Assembly (NCBI RefSeq): GCF_036898095.1
Contig: NC_090729.1
Location: forward strand, 78,571,296 to 78,635,295
From: Palaemon carinicauda
Lineage: Eukaryota > Arthropoda > Malacostraca > Decapoda > Palaemonidae
Length of the DNA stretch: 64,000 nucleotides
Direction of reading: 5' to 3'
A program made the position numbers and the translations under genes. Shown here piece by piece: positions 10,561 through 20,830 of this stretch. The notes beneath the pieces are model-generated. The model had not been told where the DNA came from and did no database searches. It saw only the letters and a list, made by a program, of their open reading frames with translations. Positions within the stretch are counted from its first letter, which is position 1. Each line of letters starts with the position of its first letter.

Positions 10561-13500
10561 CAAGGGAGCTCAATGACACTGGATCCGCTGTCAAGGGAGG
10601 TAGAGATGTCGTGAACGGGATGCGATATCCCTGACTGATTACGGAAATCGTCCAGGAATCGGCCCCGCGTTGCTGCCACGTTCTCGCGAAACTTTGTAGG
10701 CATCCCCCCACTGGTGGACAAGCAGGGGGACTGCCAATCCTAGCGTTTGCGGCCAAGCTCCCTCTAGGATTCTTTCCTCCCCTGGAGGACTTTTTGCCTT
10801 TCTTGTGCTTGACAGGAAAGGGCTTAGACACCTTTGTCTTTGCTGCAACTGCCTTTTCCGTACTCTTGGTAGGACGTGATTGCTGGGTCGCTGGGGGTTT
10901 GTAGGGCCTCGATGTTAGGGCCCTATCTAAAAGAGAGTCCTGGTTGGACTTCCTCCACCTCTCAGCTGCCTGCTCCACGTCCTTAGGCTCAAACAAGTTC
11001 TTACCCAAGACGGAAGAATATATAATCCTGTTAATGTCGGTACTGGGGACCTTCTGGTGGAATCTCTCAGACACCGCATCTCGACGTTTCAAGATGGTGT
11101 TAGCCCACAAGCTCAAGACTTGGTGGGCTAGAAACTCGATAGTACGAGTGCCTGAGAGCATGAAGGTTTCCCAGGCCTTCCTAGTACTCTCTTTGGACAA
11201 GTTCTCAGATCGTAGCAGGATGCCCACAGACCCTAGCCAGATGTCCAGCCACGAAGTTGCCTGCATGGCACACTTCGCCATCTTCTCCTGGCTCAGGATC
11301 TCCGTTGCCGAATACGAGACATGCCGGTTGGAGAGTCTTTCTAGAGGGACTCCCCCAGTAAGCTCTTCCAGAGAGTGGTGTAAAGGAAGAGCTAAACAAG
11401 TCTCCTCCAAGATCTCGAAGTACCTCCTCTGATGGACACGAGGAGGCAGGAGGAGTTTGTCACCGGTGCTGAATCGGCTGGAGGAGGCTAGCTCGGAGAG
11501 CTGGCCTTCGACCTTGTCTCTGGCACTCTTAACCCCCTGTGACCAGGGCAAAGCCGCACTGGCCCTCGAGGGTTTTTGAGTACCGAAGACCCAGTCCAAG
11601 ACCGTGTCCTTGCCTTCACGAGGGGGAATCTCTGGATCCGTAAACCCAATTAGATTCCTCATAAGGGTCAGAAGCTGCCAGAACGCATGTTCTGATTCCT
11701 GCAGCTCTCCTCCTGAAGGGCTGGCAGCAAAGTCTCCTGTCCCCAGAGGCTCTTCCTGGGGGGACTCGTGGACGTTCTCTGAGGGTTTGGCTGGCTCCGG
11801 TCTAATCCTTGATGAAGACTTCGGCAGAGTCTTAGAGTCCTTTGACTCCCTCCTGGGAGGGATACAGGACTCCAACAGTGATGGTGGAAGGCTCTTCTCA
11901 ACCCCTAGCCGAGAAGACTTCTCGGGGCGAGGCGGGGTTTCCTCCATTGGTGCGATGGGGAAACGACCCACCTCACCTCACTCCCCAGAGGACGGGAAAT
12001 CCTTGTCCGCAGGGGAGGGAGAGAAAGTCTGGGGGGAGAGGGGGCCTTCCTCAAGGGTTTCCGAGGAGTCAGCTTCGCCCTTGGAGAAGTTACCATGGTA
12101 GATACTCCTCTCTTCCGCTTCAGGGGAGACGAAGCCGCCAATGATTTGTGACCAAGCTCAGAAAAAAACAGGCTTAAAAGCCTGCACGAGAGCTCTTACA
12201 ATGGTCCCAAACAAGGCTGCTGACTGACAGTCGCGCTGTCAGAAACTCCCTCTGGAGGGAAGGGGATAGTTTGATCACTAGGAGGAGTCACCAAACGAGG
12301 GTTTGCCTGTAAAGAAACTGGAGAAGAAGAGTCCTTGGACCTAACCGGAAACCTCCCTTCCTCCGACGAGCGCGCTGTTCTGCGCTTGTGGAGGGAGGGG
12401 GGGAGGACGTGACGACGATGACCTGGCCGCGCGATGTCCTGCAGCCTCGCGTGTGGGGTCGCGCCTGTGATCGCGCGATGAGCCTTGCCCTGGGTTGCGC
12501 GCGTGGGCGCGCAAAGGCAATGGCGAGAGCGCGCAGGCGAGCGATGGCGCGCAGAGGTATAGACTGGCGATAACAGGGGGTGCGCAGAAGGCTGGATGAG
12601 CGCTCGCGTGCGCAGTATCCTGCCGAAAAGCCCGTGAGGGCGATAACGTTGGGCGCATGCGCGCAGGAAATATATCCCTAGCGCGCGATGCGCACATCTG
12701 GCTGGAGAGACTGGTGTGCAGGGCACGCTTGCAAACCTCGTGGCCGCGCGATGGAGACAGCGCGCGATGACGCGCAGGGGAAGAGGTTACTCTCCCCACT
12801 GCACCCAGATCCGAAGATCGTGGGCGTGCCTGGCGCGCAGGAGAACGTGGGCGCACTTGGCGCGCATCAGGATGAGGGCGCGCAGACGTGCACTGGCGAT
12901 CTGGAGAGCGCTGGAGTCCTGGTGAGCGCCTTTGCGCTATCTCAGGAGATTCCAGTGCTGTGCGCTGGCGCGCTGTTGCACGCAAAAGAACGCTGAGGGT
13001 CTGGAGAGCGCTGGAGGTCCGGTGAGTGACTGTGTGCTATCTCAGGAACCTCCAAAGAAGTGCGCTGGCGCGCAGGTGAACGCTAGCGCGCTATGTCAGG
13101 ATTCTCTGCCGGTGCGCACTTGCACTTAATAGCACGCTGAGGATCTGGAGAGCGCTGGAGGTCCAGTGAGCGCCTGTGCGCTATCTCAGGAACTTCCATA
13201 GCAGTGCGCTGGCACGCAGGTGAGCGCTGACGGGCAGGTGAGCACTTGCACGCTATTGCAGGAACCATTGCAGGTGCGCGCTGGCGCGCAGAGTCAGGAA
13301 CAACTGCTTGTGCGCGCACACGCGCAGGTGAGCGCTGGCTTGCTAAGACAAGAACCTCTGCAGCAGGGTTCGCGCAAGGGATACCTGGCGCTTAAGGGAC
13401 TTAAGCACCAATTTGTGCTCACGCCCTTTATGCCTCGAAGGGACCATTGCCCGTTTTATAACAGGATGAGAAGGCGCCCACCGCGCATCGGCAGCCAGGA

Positions 13501-14542
13501 ACGGTGACGGCAGGTCAGCAGGTCTGGTGAGTGGAAGGTCAGCGTGCCCTTTGTAAGGACGACCTTCCACCGAAGGAGATCGCGAACGATCTGCGGAGAG
13601 GTCCAAGGATGTAGCTGGCAGGGTCGGTGAACGACGGCGAGGTTCTCCTGCGGAGGACTGCGAAGATGACGAGCCGAAGAGACGCCTCCTAACACCCTTG
13701 TGAGGTGAAGGAAGACCTTTACGGCGAAGGGGAAGGCGGCCTTATACGCCCTCTGGGGGTCGTGGGGTCAGCGGGCTGACCATCAGCAGTCCTCCGAAAA
13801 GGAGTCTGAGTAAACTCCCCCGAGGGGAAGAATCACCGGCAGGAGAGACCGTAGGACTTAGTTCCTCCCTCGAAGGATGTTCGGAGGGGGGAACTAAGCC
13901 TTCAACTACAGCAGCAACATCAGGAGCAGAGATTTGAGACAACTCATCGGAAGCCTCCGCCACAACAACGTCGACGATAGACAGAGGATCGATGTCTGCT
14001 ACCGTCGGCGACTGTTTGACAGCTGCTCCCAACTTGATCATGTCAAACAGGGCTTCCTTAGAGGGCGAACACTGAAGCCCCAAGGAAGCCCAAAGCTGTA
14101 GTAAATCATTATTAGAAACAGGCATGATAATATCCTCCTCCGGGGGAGGAAGAGGAGCTGCCTCGCTATGGGAAGCAACTCCCTCTCCCACACCCCGAGA
14201 TCGGTCAACAGAACTATGGTCTACGCTACCACTCGACGGCTTCTCAGGAGAAACTGATCGGGTGGGAGCTTTGGAGGAGGTTTGGGCCACGGAAGAAAAG
14301 TCCTTGGGATTTCCTCTTTTCAAAGAAACCTTTGAAGGAGAAATATCCCGTTTGGACTTTTTCTTCCAGCACCGAGAAAACCTCTCCCAATGGGAAGTAG
14401 ACCACTCCCTACACTCACCACAAAGCTTATCTCTGTCACACCGTTGGCCCCTACAATAAGGACACAAGGTGTGGGGATCCGTGTCGACCCCCGACATAAA
14501 TGTGCCACAAGGGCGGTCTGGTAAGCCAGGACATATACGCAT
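10550..14542 (-). pseudogene. gag-like protein of DIRS B
   Basis: The start is chosen at 14542 (MRICPGLPDRPC…); an in-frame Met lies upstream at 14701. The N-terminal Cys module is complete: CPGLPDRPC, DPHTLCPYC, RCDRDKLCGEC. The acidic segment LLQLWASLGLQCSPS…DPLSIVDVVVAEASDE follows in the same 319-residue frame. After the repeat region the central and C-terminal part (SEHAFWQLLTLMRNL, RRYFEILEETCLALPLHH, SWLDIWLGSVGILL, RDAVSERFHQKV) is one long frame, 10550-11971. It ends at a TGA just before the RT. Frameshifts lie within 11971-13742. The RNA-packaging role is inferred from its place before the RT. Confidence 0.78.
12390..13390 (-). repeat. GC-rich Arg/Ser/Pro low-complexity region in gag B
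   Basis: Imperfect CGCGC-rich short repeats with AGCGCTGGCGCGCAGG-like units. They read as SPARQRSPAR-type peptides on the minus strand. Parts have become longer units (GCGCTATCTCAGGAACCTCC-like blocks near 12950, 13040 and 13180). The repeats sit at the same place as those in A and C to F but differ in detail. Confidence 0.7.
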
Positions 14543-14667
14543 AGAGGCCAACTTCACACACTCTGTCAAAGGAAAAGCAAAAGAAAGATCAGTAATGGCT
14601 GTGCAAAAAGAGGCGAGGGTGAAAGCAGATACGTCCTCTGCCACCCGAGCCGAGAGCAAAGTGAACT

Positions 14668-14840
14668 CAAACACAGGTGTGTGTGAGGGGGGGAGTAGCA
14701 AGCTACCCTCCCTACCCCCCCGCTAACTAGCGGTGGGGTAGTAAACCCTCGTTAAAATTCTAACGGCTCATCATTTCAGCTACGCCGAAAGTAATTACCC
14801 ATATTAAATAGCGTGGTTTGTATTTCAGTTACGGAACAAA
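14668..14840 (-). repeat. Left inverted terminal repeat of DIRS B
   Basis: It holds the conserved GTGTGTGAGGGGGGGAG and CCGCTAACTAGCGG hairpin region, TCATTTCAGCTACG, and the terminal AAATAGCGTGGTTTGTATTT with ACGGAACAA. It is the inverse of the start of the same element at 6998. Confidence 0.85.
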
Positions 14841-14962
14841 TAATCTTTTACATTAAAAGTAGAATACTTATTGCAAGTTAGAATTCCTTTCATTCTTTAC
14901 ATAGGCAAAGTAAAGAAAAGAATAAATAAACATACTACATACTACGTAGTACTATGTCGCGT

Positions 14963-15046
14963 ACGTCACACGATTGTGACGTCATAGCTTACGTCACACG
15001 ATTGTGACGTCATAGCTTACGTCACACGAATGTGATGTCATAGAGT
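14963..15046. repeat. Three 28-bp tandem units with TGACGTCA cores
   Basis: Units start at 14963, 14991 and 15019 with exact 28-bp spacing. TGACGTCA, the palindromic CRE/ATF site, occurs in the first two units, and the third has TGATGTCA. Each unit also carries CACGATTGTG or a close variant. Whether any protein binds here is not shown by the sequence. Confidence 0.75.
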
Positions 15047-15269
15047 TGGCGGAACGATCTCCGCCATCATGTTTTAAAGAGTATTTACGTTAGTTTTACA
15101 GTAGGGGGAAAGAACTCCCAACCTACCTCTGTAAAGTCCACACACGTTTTTAAAACACTAACACTCAGTAAAAACAAAACCCAATCAGTGAAGGCTAAAA
15201 GTAAATTGTACATCACCAAAATAACTGTACTGTAATATAAAGTTTACAGCGAGTTAAAAATCTAACAAT

Positions 15270-15456
15270 GTTGCCGCTAAGGCGGCAGAGAAGATATATG
15301 GATAAACATGGAATGGTTTCTAGGTACCTCGCTAGAGGCACATAGGTAGTACACCTGGCTATCCAATCGGCGATTGGCGCGAGTTTTGAATTTTCTGCCG
15401 TGACATCAGAGACGTAAGCTATATACATAACTACCAGGTAAGTCTTGTGTTTAAAA
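15270..15456. repeat. Repeat X, second copy
   Basis: Clearly similar to 6583-6764, with shared blocks CTGGCTATCCAATCGGCGAT, GCGCGAGTTTTGAATTTTC, GACGTAAGCTATATA and AGGTAAGTCTTGTGTTTAAA (TCTTATGTTTAAA in the first copy). The end resembles the ITR of DIRS G (AACTGCCAGGTAAGT). It may be a relic terminus of another DIRS family, but the rest of such an element is not seen here. Confidence 0.6.
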
Positions 15457-15824
15457 TTCGGGGGTAAGATCATAAAATATGACAAATTCGTAGATAATTT
15501 GTATTTTTCCTAACTAAACAAACCTTAGCTATTTAATAGGGGTATTACTTTCGGCGTACAGTGAACCCTCGCTACTTCGCGGTTCGACCATCGCGGATTC
15601 ACCACTTTGCGGATTTTTTTCATAACCCATGTATATACATATATCGCGGATTTTCCAGAAATATCGAAAATACCGAGAAGTGACCGATGGTGCGAGATTG
15701 GAGAAAGTAAGGAAAATTGAATCGTGATTGATTTTCAATATAAATGAAACTTTGAGGAGCAACAAAGATATCATTTGTTAGAGAGATAGAGAGAGGTAAG
15801 GAATGGGAGGTAGTGAAAAGTAGC

Positions 15825-15891
<67 letters not shown>
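15825..15891. repeat. (GA)n microsatellite
   Basis: An uninterrupted GA dinucleotide run of about 65 bases followed by a short G-run, inside the Tigger-type element. The minus-strand frame of Ser/Leu repeats across it is not a gene. Confidence 0.95.
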
Positions 15892-15900
<9 letters not shown>

Positions 15901-16369
15901 TTTTAAATGTAATAAACAAAAAAAATTGATAGGTTATAACACATTGGTGCTTATGTAATATCAACTGTATACTGTAGACGGTTTGAATAAGTTAAGAAAT
16001 GGTATAAATGATACTTTGTTAGTGTATTCGTACACACTCAAGAGCGGCAGCTAGATGACAGCTGATCTAATCACAGCCAAAAGTAAAAAAAAAAAGAAGT
16101 CAACAATACTCGATTTTTAAAACAAACCCGAAATTTAAAAACAAAAGTACACGCTTTCTTAATGTGCAATTAACTATTTAAAGAGTGGAAATTTTCTAGA
16201 ATAAAATGATATTTCCCAAAAAATAGTGGTTTGCTGATGAAATCGGATGCCGTATTTTTAGCTATGATTGAAATGGATGTAGACTCGGCCTAATTATTTC
16301 GTTTCGTATTTAATTGACACTAAGAAAACTAATTTTAGCTTTTTCATCTAAATGTAAGTATTGTATAAC

Positions 16370-16373
<4 letters not shown>

Positions 16374-16401
<28 letters not shown>
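16374..16401. repeat. (GA)n microsatellite
   Basis: A short GA dinucleotide run of about 28 bases inside the Tigger-type element. Confidence 0.9.
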
Positions 16402-16405
<4 letters not shown>

Positions 16406-16603
16406 TCAGCTGTTGTACTCAAATGGCGTGTTTTTGTTTCGTGAGAATTTCATCGCCACGACTTTAACAACAACATACTGTACTGAACTTTACAGTAATA
16501 TACAGACTACCGTAATATGATAAAGTAAAATATTTGTAATCTATTTTATATGAAATGGGGCTATTTTTTTTTTTTTTTAAATTTACATTTACGTATGTAA
16601 AAC

Positions 16604-16606
<3 letters not shown>

Positions 16607-16675
<69 letters not shown>
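16607..16675. repeat. (TC)n microsatellite
   Basis: A TC dinucleotide run of about 68 bases inside the Tigger-type element, opposite in strand sense to the GA run at 15825. Confidence 0.95.
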
Positions 16676-16677
<2 letters not shown>

Positions 16678-17606
16678 GATTGTTTTCCTGCTTTGCTTCT
16701 TATGTATGATTTTATAAAGATACGGTAAATAATATTTGTAATAACATATTTTATTAAAGCTTTTACTGTAATATCATTATTTATCACTTTCATCATGCGC
16801 GTTAAATTCCTTAGTTTGTTTACTGAGCGTACTTTATGACGCCGTCGTTTCAGGCGGCGTCATAAAGAAAAACATTTCATTCGGAAGTCCTAAGAAAATT
16901 AAGTAAAACATTAGTAATAACCAAATCAACATACTGTACTGAATAATCAATATAATCGATGCAGAAACTAACCTATACACAGATGTGTAAATGCGTTTGT
17001 TTCTTCATTATAATCAGAGATAAACGTAAACAAAACATTGGTTGCCATTTTTTATCGTGCTTTTTGGCGTGTTTAGGAAACGCATGATATAAAGTCGCCC
17101 TTAATATTTGTGCCTGTTTTAGTTTAGGGTACGTTAGTACATGCATTAAGTGTTCTGTACATTAAAGGGTAGTTTGTTAACAGTACTACGTACAAGGGAA
17201 AGTTTTAAAAGTCTGAATATACATATTAAATAAATAGGTAAATATGCTGTCACTACTTCGCGGATTTTCACCTATCGCGGTCGGGTCTGGAACCTATCTA
17301 CCGCGATAAACGAGGGTTCACTGTAGCTGAAATGACGAGCCATTAGAATTTTAACGAGGGTTTACTACCCCACCGATAGTTAGCGGGGGGTAGGGGAGGG
17401 TAGCTTGCTAACCCCCCTCTCCCAAACACACATGTGCTTGAGCTCACTTTGCTTGGAGGTAGGACTTCAAGGGGGAATAGGACTGGCGGGCAAGTTTGAT
17501 TAAATAGCAAAGGTTTGTATAGCTAGGAAAATTACAAATTATCTATGAATTTGTCATTTGTTCCGTAACTGACATACAAACCACGCTATTTAATAGAGGT
17601 GACTCA

Positions 17607-18069
17607 GCCATTAGGATGGGTGGACGTCCCAGCCAGTACTGGCTTTTTGGCTTTGCCCGGGGGCTCGTTATTTGAGTGTGTCAGCACTCAAAAATAAAGA
17701 GTCCCTACAGTTCGCTAGAACCTTGCTACGCAAGGACTGCGACCTACGCAAGCTGTGTGTAAAGGTATAATAAAGTGTGACTGGTCCTAGGAAGTTGACC
17801 TATAATCCTTTAGATGGAAACTTTAGGCTAGGACTCTCCCAATACCACCTCATCAGGGTATGGGGACGTGACAGTATTAGCTTAATACTAGGAACACAAA
17901 GAAACATGGTTTACTTGCTGTGGTTTGAGGTCAGCTGCGCAGAGAACCTAGGATGCTGCTTTCCCCAAGAGAGGGGAAGATGAAGAAAAGAATAAGGGCC
18001 AGACAAACCTCCTCATTCATGCAAACTAAGACTGGGTAACAATGCCCTCAACCTTCAGCTACTTGTCCA
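17607..18069. other. Subterminal untranslated stretch of DIRS C
   Basis: No gene is seen. It matches 7350-7815 of B, including the CAGTATTAGCTTAATACTAG palindrome and the ATGCTGCTTTCCCCAAGAGA block. It is element sequence between the ICR and the YR stop. Confidence 0.6.
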
Positions 18070-19160
18070 TTAAGGAGCCTTAGGTTTTAAATCAGCTGTT
18101 GTGCAGCCACCACAGGGCCGATAGAGAACGTATCGAGCCTCCTGTGGGTCACGTCTTGCAGGTAGTGGGCTGTGAAGGTCATCTGACGCTTCCACACCCC
18201 AGCTTGAAGAACCTGCTTCACTGAGAAGTTCTTTTTGAAGGCCAGGGACGTAGCTACGCCCGACATCATGTGCTCTAGGGCGACGTGACGGAGGAGGGTC
18301 TGGATTCAGGGACAGATGAATCACCCTACGAATCCATGCCGAGATGGTGTTCTTGGTGACACAACGCTTGCACCTGAGGACACAATGCAGCCGTTCTTTT
18401 GATATATAGCTTCAAACTCCTTACTGGCCACAGTAGGAGATGGTCTGGGTAATCTGTTACAGAACGGAGATTCGAAATCAGGAAGGAGTCGAACCGAGGG
18501 TCCGCTACCCCTGGAGTCTGAGTCTTAGCAATAAACTCGTGGACGAATTTGAACGTTACCTCCCCCCATCCCCTTGAATGGGCGATGTCATACGAGAGAC
18601 CATGAAGTTCACTGACTCGCTTGGCCAAAGCCAAAGCTAGTAGGAACACCGTCTTCCAAGTTAGGTAGCGATCTGAAGCCTGGCGTAATGGTTCATAGGG
18701 AGATCTCTTAAGAGACCTGAGAACTCGAACCACGTTCCATGGAGGAGGTATCACTTCCGACTCAGGGCAGATAAGTTCGTAACTTCGTATGAGTACGGAG
18801 AGTTCCAGCGAAGAAATGTCCATTCCTTTGAGCCTGAAGGCTAGACTTAAGGCTGAGTGATAGCCTTTCACCACCGAGACTGAAAGGCGCATTTCTTCCC
18901 GCAAATACACGAGGAACTCCGCTATTGTTGGAATAGTGGCATTGAGTGGAGAGATACCCCTTCCACAACACCAACCACAGAAGACTTTCCACTTTGCCTA
19001 GTAGACAGATGCGGATGATTTTCGCAGATGTCCAGACATCCTGATCGCAACTTGTTGCGAAAATCCTCTTTCAGCGAGGAGACGCTGGATAGTCTCCAGG
19101 CGTGAAGTCGTAGCGAAGCTACAGCTTTGTGGAAGATGTTGGCATGTGGTTGTCTGAGTA
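18070..19160 (-). pseudogene. Tyrosine recombinase of DIRS C
   Basis: The catalytic domain is in two frames. The upper part (18326-18910) runs from YLREEMRLSVSVVKGYHSAL through WKTVFLLALALAKRVSELHG with the first catalytic Arg. The lower part has the box RPRAHDV, but the frame shifts directly after it, at GRSYVPGLQKEL where D has RGVATSLAFKRNF. The Tyr region WKRQMTFTAHYLQDV survives in a third frame. Small indels near 18360 and 18250 therefore separate catalytic Arg, HxxR and Tyr. It is inactive. Confidence 0.85.
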
Positions 19161-20830
19161 GATCATGAAGCAGAGGGAGTTCTCTCGGAATTTCCGTTAG
19201 GAGTTGCAGAAGGTCCGGAAACCATTCCGCGTGATGCCATAGCAGAACTATCAGGGCCATTGACAGATTGATCGATATTCTGGTCTTGTTGAGCACCCTT
19301 CTCACCAGACAGAACGGGGGAAAGGCGTACACGTCGATGTTGTCCCACCGTTGTTGGAAGGCATCTTGCCAGAGCGCCTTGGGATCCGGGACTGGGGAGC
19401 AGTACAGCGGAAGCTTGAAGTTCAGAGCTGTTGCGAACAGATCCACAGTCGGGGAACCCCACAAAGTCAGGACTTTGTTGGCTATTAGATGATCCAAAGA
19501 CCACTCGGTACTCACTATCTGAGACGCTCAGCTCAGATTGTCGGCGAGCACATTCCTTTTGCCTGGAATGAAACGTGCCGATAGTGGAATCGAGTGGATT
19601 TCGGTCCATTTCAGTATCTCTACTGCAAGATGGGATAGGTGTTTTGAAAAGGTACCTCCTTGCTTGTTGATGTAAGCCACTACTGTGGTATTGTCGCTAA
19701 CCACCATCACAGAATGACCCGCCAGGTATTGTTGGAAGTGTTGAAGGGCCAAGAAAACAGCCTTCATCTCTAGAAGATTTATATGGAGGCACTTTTCTGA
19801 TTCTGACCACAGGCCTGAGGTCCTGTGGTGCAGAACGTGGGCCCCCCACCCTTTTTTTGAGGCGTTCGAAAACAGCATCAAATCCGGGGGGAGGACAAGA
19901 AGATCCACTCCTCTTTGTAAGTTCTCGTCTGTCACCCACCATTGAAGGTCCGTCCGTTCTGCAGGTCCTATGGGGATCATGACGTCTGGGGAATCGTAAC
20001 CTTGATTCCACCGGGACTTGAGTCGCCACTGGAGGGATCTCATCCTGAGGCGACCGTTGGGAACTAGACGAGCCAAAGATGAGAGGTGACCGAGGAGACG
20101 TAACCACGATTGGGCTGGAAGCTCTTCTCGTCTGAGAAAAGGGCTTGCGACCTTCCTCAGCCTTGCTATCCTGTCGTCTGATGGGAAGGCTTTGTGGATA
20201 TTGGAGTCTATAATCATGCCTAGGTATACCAGTCTTTGAGTGGGAAGCAGAGAGGACTTCTCGAGATTTACCATGATCCCCAGATCCTGGCAAAGTCCCA
20301 GAAGTTTGTCTCGGTGTTGAAGAAGGGATGACGCCGAGTCTGCTAGGATCAGTCAGTCGTCCAGATAACGGAGGAGACGGATGCCGATCCTGTGTGCCCA
20401 CGATGATATTAGGGTGAACACTCTGGTGAAAACCTGTGGTGCTGTGGAGAGACCGAAACACAGCACCTTGAACTGGTACTCCTTGTTGTCTAGGCTGAAT
20501 CTTAAGTACTTCCTTGAAGACGGATGGACTGGGATCTGGAAGTACGCGTCCTTCAGATCCAGTGTACACATGAAGTATTGTGGTCTCACTGCAAGTCTGA
20601 CCGTGTCTGCGGTCTCCATGCTGAACCGAGTTTGTTTGACAAACTTGTTCAAAGCCGAGAGGTCGATGAATGGTCTCCAGCCTCCAGACGCCTTCTTTAC
20701 AAGAAAGAGTCGACTGAAGAAGCCTGGGGACCCGTCGAGGACCTCTTGGAGAGCGCCCTTCTTCAACATGGTCTGGACTTCTGCCCAAAGGGCTTGCCCC
20801 CTTGCTCATCCCATGGCAAGGGAGCTCAAT
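18922..20830 (-). pseudogene. RT / RNase H / methyltransferase-like polyprotein of DIRS C
   Basis: RT is open at 20353-20769 and ends in YLDD followed by TGA, as in B. The RNase H frame 19528-20274 is continuous through LFSNASKKGWGAHVL, INLLEMKAVFLAL, VSDNTTVVAYINKQGG and LADNLS. The first catalytic Asp is replaced by Asn (SNAS for SDAS, codon near 19870). A stop at about 19528 precedes the methyltransferase-like stretch (18922-19515: DLFATALNFKLPLYCSP, YAFPPF). A second TGA at about 20812, shared with B, separates gag from RT. Confidence 0.85.

Larger units (their letters stand above)
6998..14840 (-). mobile_element. DIRS1-type retrotransposon B, near full length
   Basis: About 7.8 kb with both ends present. 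It begins with TGACATTCATAGGTAATTTG at 6998 and ends with TTACGGAACAA near 14840. The right ITR, ICR, YR, methyltransferase-like/RNase H, RT, gag and left ITR are all in family order. It shares two TGA codons with C (gag/RT junction and right after YLDD). It also has its own nonsense codon in YR and a deletion of the YR active-site box. Coding capacity is lost. Confidence 0.9.
14841..15479. other. Spacer between B and C: 28-bp repeats and second copy of repeat X
   Basis: No gene is seen. Three 28-bp tandem units begin at 14963, 14991 and 15019. Each has ACGTCACACG and TGTGACGTCA or a close variant, with CRE-like TGACGTCA cores. 15270-15456 is the second copy of repeat X. The remainder is A+T-rich. 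Confidence 0.6.
15559..17323 (+). mobile_element. Non-autonomous pogo/Tigger-type element with TA duplication
   Basis: A 1765-bp element bounded by CAGTGAACCCTCG at 15559 and CGAGGGTTCACTG ending at 17323. It is flanked by TA at 15557-15558 and 17324-17325. The outer 40 or so bases at 15559 match the start of the Tigger at 58172 (CGCTACTTCGCGGTTCGAC…ATCGCGGATTCACCACTT). The interior has no transposase reading frame, only A+T-rich DNA and (GA)n/(TC)n runs. It was probably moved by transposase from a relative. Strand is arbitrary. Confidence 0.88.
15480..17606 (-). repeat. Right ITR and ICR of DIRS C (ITR split by a Tigger-type element)
   Basis: The ITR reads 15480-15558, is interrupted, and resumes at 17324 with GCTGAAATGACGAGCC. 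The ICR is at about 17505-17606: the complement of the right terminus up to ATTTGTCA, fused to TTTGTTCCGTAACTGACATA, the complement of the left terminus. B shows the same ITR site uninterrupted (TTCGGCGTAGCTGAAATGAC at about 7068). Confidence 0.85.

Noticed and set aside
15620..15964. Ser/Leu-rich protein
   Set aside because: Translation of a (GA)n microsatellite inside a non-autonomous element.
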